Positions 22,667 to 26,628 of a stretch of 26,628 bases of DNA are shown one piece after another. The position numbers and the translations under genes were made by a program. The notes beneath the pieces were generated by a model. The model ran no database searches, was not told the origin of the DNA, and was given only the letters and a program-made list of their open reading frames with translations. The DNA is from Anaerolineales bacterium (GTDB taxonomy: Bacteria; Chloroflexota; Anaerolineae; Anaerolineales; UBA6663): assembly GCA_016789165.1 (NCBI GenBank), contig JAEURL010000285.1, positions 1-26,628 on the forward strand, read 5' to 3'. The first letter of the stretch is position 1. Each line of letters begins with the position of its first letter.

Positions 22667-23938
22667 ATGACTGAGTTTTCAGCCGCCCAGCGCCCGGTGC
22701 CGGCCACCCAGCAGCTGGCCGGCGTGCCGCTGCTGGCCACCCTCCCGCCGTCTGAATTGGAAGCGCTCGCCGCGCGCCTGCGCGAGCTGACGTTTGCGCC
22801 CGGCACGCATCTGGTGCGCGAGGGCGAGCGCGGCGATCAGTTCTACTTGATCCTGGAGGGGCAGCTGGAAGTGGTCAAGGCCGAGGGGTCGCCTGACGAG
22901 CGGCTGGTGGGGGTGCGCGGCCCGGGCGAGTACATCGGCGAGATGAGCCTCTTCAACCCGGACAGCGAGCGCACGGCCAGCGTGCGCGCCCGGCAGGCCA
23001 CCCGGGTGCTGGAGATGACGCGGGCCGATCTGGACCAGCTCCTCCAGCGCCAGCCCCAGCTGGCCTACACCATGGTGCGGGTCCTGAGCCAGCGGCTCAC
23101 CGACGCGCACAACCAGACCATCCACTCCCTGCAAGTCAAGAACCGGGAGCTGACCGAGGCCTATACCGCCCTGCAGGCCGCCCAGGCCCAGCTGATCGAG
23201 AAGGAAAGGCTGGAGCGCGAGCTGCAGGTGGCCGCCGCCATCCAGCTCAGCATTCTGCCCCGGACCCTGCCCCAGCTGGCCGGCGTGGACCTGGGCGCCC
23301 ACATGACGCCGGCGCGCGCCGTCGGCGGCGACTTCTACGATGCGCTGCCGCTGGACGCCGAGCGCCTCGGCCTGGTGATCGGCGACGTCACCGACAAGGG
23401 CGTGCCGGCCGCTATCTTCATGGCCCGCACCCACGCCTTCTGGCGCGCGGAGGCCGCCCGCGGCGGTTCGCCGCGCGCCGTCTTGGAGCGCGTCAATGCC
23501 CACCTGCTCGAGACCAATGCGGAAGGGCTGTTCGTGACCGTGCTTTACGGCCTGCTCAACTGCCGGACCGGCGCGTTCACGTACGCGCGGGCCGGCCACG
23601 ACACGCCGCGGCTGGTTGCCCCGGACGGCACGCCCCTGGAGCTGCCATTTGCCGTGGGCGAGCCGCTGGGCATCCTGCCGGCGCCGGCCCTGGACGAGCA
23701 GACGGTGCAGCTCCCGGCCGGCGGGCTGCTGCTGCTCTACACCGACGGCGTGACCGAGGCCTGGGATGCGCAGAGCCGGCCGTTCGGCGAAGGCCGGCTG
23801 GACGCCGTGCTGCGCGACCAGGCCCCGGCCCCGGCCCAAGCCGTTTGTGAGCGGGTGCGCCAGGCCGTCGCCGCCTACCGCGGCCCGGCGCCCCAGGCGG
23901 ACGATGTGACTTTGCTGGCCGCGCGGGCGACCCGCTGA
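22667..23938 (+). CDS. cyclic-nucleotide-binding PP2C/SpoIIE-type serine phosphatase
   Basis: A 423-residue soluble phosphatase. Residues ~15-140 are a cNMP-binding beta-roll with the phosphate-binding cassette 'GEYIGEMSLFNPDSERTASV', in which the ribose-binding Glu and phosphate-binding Arg are present. A helical linker follows (~145-195, 'LKNRELTEAYTALQAAQAQL'-like heptads), then a SpoIIE/RsbU PP2C domain (~195-423) with metal-binding D222 in 'GGDFYDAL', D240 in 'IGDVTDKGVPAA', 'LLLYTDGVTEAWD' and 'ADDVTLLA'. All key acidic residues are there, so it should be active. ATG codons at 22661 and 22667 are in frame; GGGA at 22656-22659 fits 22667 better. Family members dephosphorylate anti-sigma antagonists, but none is encoded here. 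The CHAT-STAND gene begins 17 bp downstream, suggesting one operon. Confidence 0.9.
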   Translation: MTEFSAAQRPVPATQQLAGVPLLATLPPSELEALAARLRELTFAPGTHLVREGERGDQFYLILEGQLEVVKAEGSPDERLVGVRGPGEYIGEMSLFNPDSERTASVRARQATRVLEMTRADLDQLLQRQPQLAYTMVRVLSQRLTDAHNQTIHSLQVKNRELTEAYTALQAAQAQLIEKERLERELQVAAAIQLSILPRTLPQLAGVDLGAHMTPARAVGGDFYDALPLDAERLGLVIGDVTDKGVPAAIFMARTHAFWRAEAARGGSPRAVLERVNAHLLETNAEGLFVTVLYGLLNCRTGAFTYARAGHDTPRLVAPDGTPLELPFAVGEPLGILPAPALDEQTVQLPAGGLLLLYTDGVTEAWDAQSRPFGEGRLDAVLRDQAPAPAQAVCERVRQAVAAYRGPAPQADDVTLLAARATR

Positions 23939-23955
23939 GGAAAGACAACAGGGCT

Positions 23956-26628
23956 ATGGCCGAGGCATACACCGATCTGCTGATCCGCATTTTCCCCGCC
24001 CCCGAGCCCGGCGCGGCCTATCCGGTCGAGGCCGAGCTGGACGACGGCAGCCGCTTCACCGGCGGCCAACTGCAGCTGGATCAGGCGCAGCTGCTGCGCC
24101 ACCAACTGGACCCGGCCGCCTACGGCCTGGCGCTGTTCGAGGCGCTCTTCCCGGCCGGCGGCGACCTGCGGCGCGCCTACGACAAGGCCACCGGCCAGGC
24201 CGAGGCCCAGTCCAACGGACGCCTGCGGGTCCGGCTGTGGGTGGACGACGAGGCCGTGGAGCTGCACGCCCTGGCCTGGGAGCGCCTCTATCACTGGCAC
24301 AAGGGCCAGGCCGTGCCGCTGGGCGCCTCGGCCCTCACGCCGTTTTCGCGCTACACCAGCCTGGAAACCCGCGAGCCGGCGCCCATCGCCGAGACGCCGC
24401 TGCGCATGTTGGTGGCTGTCTCCAACCCGGCCAACCTGCCGGCCGGCCTGGCCGCCGCCGACCTGGACGTCGAGATCGAGAACCTGCGCCGCGCGCTGGC
24501 CGAGCTGCGCCGCGCGGGCCAGCTGGAGATCACGCTTCTGCCCGGCCGCACCGGGCTGACGGCCGGCCTGCGGGGCCGGCTGGAGGCCGAGGGCTACCAC
24601 ATCGCCGAGGGGCCGACCAACCTCTTCAACATCGCCCCGCACCTGGCCAAATGCCACATCTTCCATTTCATCGGCCACGGCCTGTTCCGCCGGCGGGACG
24701 AGCACGGCGAGGGGCAGGCCGCCCTGCTCTTGGAAAAGGCTAACGGCGAGCGGCAGCTGGTGAAGGACGAGGAGATCCAGGCCATGTTTGCGGCGCTGGG
24801 CACCCTGCCGCACCTGACCTTCCTGGTGGCGTGCGAGAGCGCCACGCGCGACGCCGCCGCCACCAGCCCGTTCGTGGGGCTGGGGCCCAAGCTGGTGCAG
24901 GCCGGGGTGCCGGCGGTGGTGGCCATGCAGCAGCAGGTGCCGGTGGATCTGGCCCGCGCCCTGGCCGGCGAGTTTTACGCGCGGCTGGCCGAGCACGGCG
25001 AGGTGGACCGCGCCCTCAACCAGGCCCGCTTGCAGGTCTTCGATCCCAAACGCACCGAGTGGGCCATCCCGGTGCTGTTCATGCGCATGCGCAAGGGCCG
25101 GCTGTTTGGCGCCGAGGACGAGGAGGCGCCGGCGCCCGGCGAGCCGCCCTTCAAGGGCCTGCAGTATTTCAGCGAAAACGACGCCGACAAGTTCTACGGC
25201 CGCGAGCTGCTCACCGCCCGGCTGGTGGGCAAGCTGCGCACCAGCCGCTTCCTGCCCGTCATCGTCGGCTCCTCCGGCAGCGGCAAATCGTCGGTCATCC
25301 GCGCCGGCGTCATCCCGGCGCTCAGACGCGGCGACACACTGGCCGACGGCACCCTGCCGCCCGAGGGCAGCGCCCGCTGGCCGACCTACCTGCTCACCCC
25401 CACGGCCCGGCCCTTGCAGGCGCTGGCCGCCGCCCTGACGCGCGACACGGAGTCGCTCAGCGCCACCACCACCCTGATCGACGACCTGCGCATCGACCCG
25501 CGCGCCCTGCACCTGCACGCGCTCAAGCACCTCAGCCGCGGCCAGAGTGCGCGCCTGCTGGTGGTGGTGGATCAGTTCGAGGAAGTGTTCACGCTGTGCA
25601 AGGACGACGCCGAGCGGCGCGCCTTCATCGATAACCTGCTCTACGCGGCCTCGGAGAACGCCGAAGGCCCGACCGTCGTCATCATCGTCCTGCGCGCCGA
25701 TTTCTACGCCTACTGCGCCCAGTACGGGAATCTGCGCGAGGCCGTCGCCAACCGCCAGGAGTTCGTGGGCCCGATGAGCCCGGAAGAGCTCCGGCGCGCG
25801 ATCGAAGAGCCGGCCCGGGTGGGCGGCTGGGACCTGGAGCCGGGGCTGGTGGACCTGATCCTAAAAGAGGTCGGCAGCGAGCCGGGCGCCCTGCCGCTCA
25901 TGCAGCACGCGCTGCTGGAGACCTGGAAGCGCCGGCGCGGGCGGCTGCTGACCCTGCGCGGCTACCACGACGCCGGCGGCATCCGCGGCGCCATCGCCAA
26001 GACCGCCCAGGCCATCTACCAGGCCCTGCCGCCGGCGCAGCAGGCCATCGCCCAGCGCATCTTCCTGCAGTTAGTGGAGCTGGGCGAGGGCAGCCAGGAC
26101 ACGCGCCGGCGCGCGCGGCTGGACGAGCTCAGCCCGCGCCCGGAGGACCGGGCCGGCACCGAGTTGGTGCTCAAACAACTGGTGGACAACCGGTTGGTGG
26201 TCACCACCGACACCACCGCCGAGGTGGCGCACGAGGCCCTGATCCGTGAATGGCCGCAGCTGCGCGAGTGGATCGACCGCAACCGCGAAGGGCTGCGCAT
26301 CCACCGGGACCTGGCCCGCGCCGCGCAGGATTGGGATTATCTGCTGCGCGAGAGCGGCGTGCTGTACCGCGGCCTGCGGCTGGTGCAGGCGCTGGAATGG
26401 GCGGCCGATCCGCTCAACCGCGCGCAGATGACCGACCTGGAGCGCGAGTTTCTGGCCGCGGCGGAAGCCGAGTTCGAGCGGGAGGCCCGCGAGAAGGAAG
26501 AACAGCAGCAGCGCGAACTGGAGGCCGCCCGGCGGCTGGCCGAGGAGCAGGCGCGGGCCGCCGCCGCCGAGCGCAGCCGCGCGGACGATCAGGCCCGCGC
26601 CGCCGTCCAATTGCGGCGCCGCAACCGC
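23956..26628 (+). CDS. CHAT protease-STAND NTPase fusion, 3' end missing
   Basis: The frame runs open for 891 codons to the end of the window. Residues ~120-390 are a CHAT (caspase-like) protease: catalytic His H241 in 'FHFIGHG' and Cys C293 in 'FLVACESAT', with 'GVPAVVAMQQQVP' and a 'WAIPVLFM' end strand. Residues ~400-800 are a STAND-type P-loop NTPase: joining motif 'FYGRELLTARLVGKL', Walker A 438-445 (GSSGSGKS), Walker B 'LLVVVDQFEEVFT' (D539), and winged-helix-like 'GALPLMQHALLETWKRR' and 'VAHEALIREWPQLREWI' segments typical of nSTAND1. A charged coiled coil starts near 835. Such proteins usually end in WD40 or TPR repeats, which would lie beyond the window. The likely role is signal-triggered proteolysis in conflict or cell-death signalling. 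It sits 17 bp after the cNMP-phosphatase gene. Confidence 0.88.
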   Translation, partial: MAEAYTDLLIRIFPAPEPGAAYPVEAELDDGSRFTGGQLQLDQAQLLRHQLDPAAYGLALFEALFPAGGDLRRAYDKATGQAEAQSNGRLRVRLWVDDEAVELHALAWERLYHWHKGQAVPLGASALTPFSRYTSLETREPAPIAETPLRMLVAVSNPANLPAGLAAADLDVEIENLRRALAELRRAGQLEITLLPGRTGLTAGLRGRLEAEGYHIAEGPTNLFNIAPHLAKCHIFHFIGHGLFRRRDEHGEGQAALLLEKANGERQLVKDEEIQAMFAALGTLPHLTFLVACESATRDAAATSPFVGLGPKLVQAGVPAVVAMQQQVPVDLARALAGEFYARLAEHGEVDRALNQARLQVFDPKRTEWAIPVLFMRMRKGRLFGAEDEEAPAPGEPPFKGLQYFSENDADKFYGRELLTARLVGKLRTSRFLPVIVGSSGSGKSSVIRAGVIPALRRGDTLADGTLPPEGSARWPTYLLTPTARPLQALAAALTRDTESLSATTTLIDDLRIDPRALHLHALKHLSRGQSARLLVVVDQFEEVFTLCKDDAERRAFIDNLLYAASENAEGPTVVIIVLRADFYAYCAQYGNLREAVANRQEFVGPMSPEELRRAIEEPARVGGWDLEPGLVDLILKEVGSEPGALPLMQHALLETWKRRRGRLLTLRGYHDAGGIRGAIAKTAQAIYQALPPAQQAIAQRIFLQLVELGEGSQDTRRRARLDELSPRPEDRAGTELVLKQLVDNRLVVTTDTTAEVAHEALIREWPQLREWIDRNREGLRIHRDLARAAQDWDYLLRESGVLYRGLRLVQALEWAADPLNRAQMTDLEREFLAAAEAEFEREAREKEEQQQRELEAARRLAEEQARAAAAERSRADDQARAAVQLRRRNR

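Noticed and set aside
22667..23938. CRP/FNR-type transcription factor
   Set aside because: The cNMP-binding domain is present but it is followed by a coiled coil and a PP2C phosphatase, not a winged helix.
23875..25530. Minus-strand open frame opposite the CHAT-STAND gene
   Set aside because: Low-complexity Gly/Ala/Gln product; the plus strand has clear catalytic and P-loop motifs.

Overview
The window is a GC-rich stretch (about 70% GC by eye) from a bacterium that is probably a member of the Chloroflexota (Anaerolineae-like). The reasons are inference only: Ala/Pro/Thr/Glu linkers right after the lipobox cysteine of surface lipoproteins, a caspase-like CHAT/STAND NTPase, divergent housekeeping paralogues, and TAGAAT/TATCAT-like -10 boxes close to start codons. 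No rRNA, tRNA, CRISPR array, insertion sequence or phage gene was seen.

Layout. (1) 1-1452: the 3' part of a YwiC-like membrane protein and a membrane-anchored pentahaem NapC/NirT-type cytochrome, suggesting an anaerobic or nitrogen-oxide respiration cluster upstream. (2) 1539-3968 (minus): a transmembrane chemoreceptor with a strong terminator. (3) 4466-7821: a dephospho-CoA kinase fused to a GNAT-like domain, a small two-helix membrane protein, a DoxX-like membrane protein (minus), and a divergent SHMT-like PLP enzyme. (4) 7867-21328: a long plus-strand sugar locus. It starts with an 1170-residue soluble sensor-regulator (LacI-type sugar-binding domain, GAF-like region, histidine kinase, pseudo-receiver, receiver, AraC HTH), then a free pseudo-receiver, a lipoprotein sugar-binding protein carrying a C-terminal X25-type module, MalF/MalG-type permeases, a lipoprotein GH53 endo-beta-1,4-galactanase, an unrecognised 609-residue probable carbohydrate-active protein, a 69-residue zinc ribbon, and a second GH53 that has no signal peptide. 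(5) 21353-22483 (minus): a convergent lipoprotein with a glycosidase-like barrel. (6) 22667-26628: a cyclic-nucleotide-binding PP2C/SpoIIE-type phosphatase followed closely by a CHAT protease-STAND NTPase gene that runs off the end of the window.

How it fits together. Region 4 resembles the galactan (gan) operon logic of Bacillus: an extracellular GH53 cuts beta-1,4-galactan, a binding protein and two permeases import the oligomers, and intracellular enzymes finish the job. The usual GH42 beta-galactosidase and the ABC ATPase are absent. In their place stand the 609-residue protein and an apparently cytoplasmic GH53. The regulator has no membrane segment, so it probably senses the imported sugar inside the cell. 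A 20-bp hairpin between the binding-protein gene and the permease genes probably sets their expression ratio. The best candidates for something undescribed are the 609-residue protein with its zinc-ribbon partner, the X25-bearing binding protein, and the phosphatase/CHAT-STAND pair.
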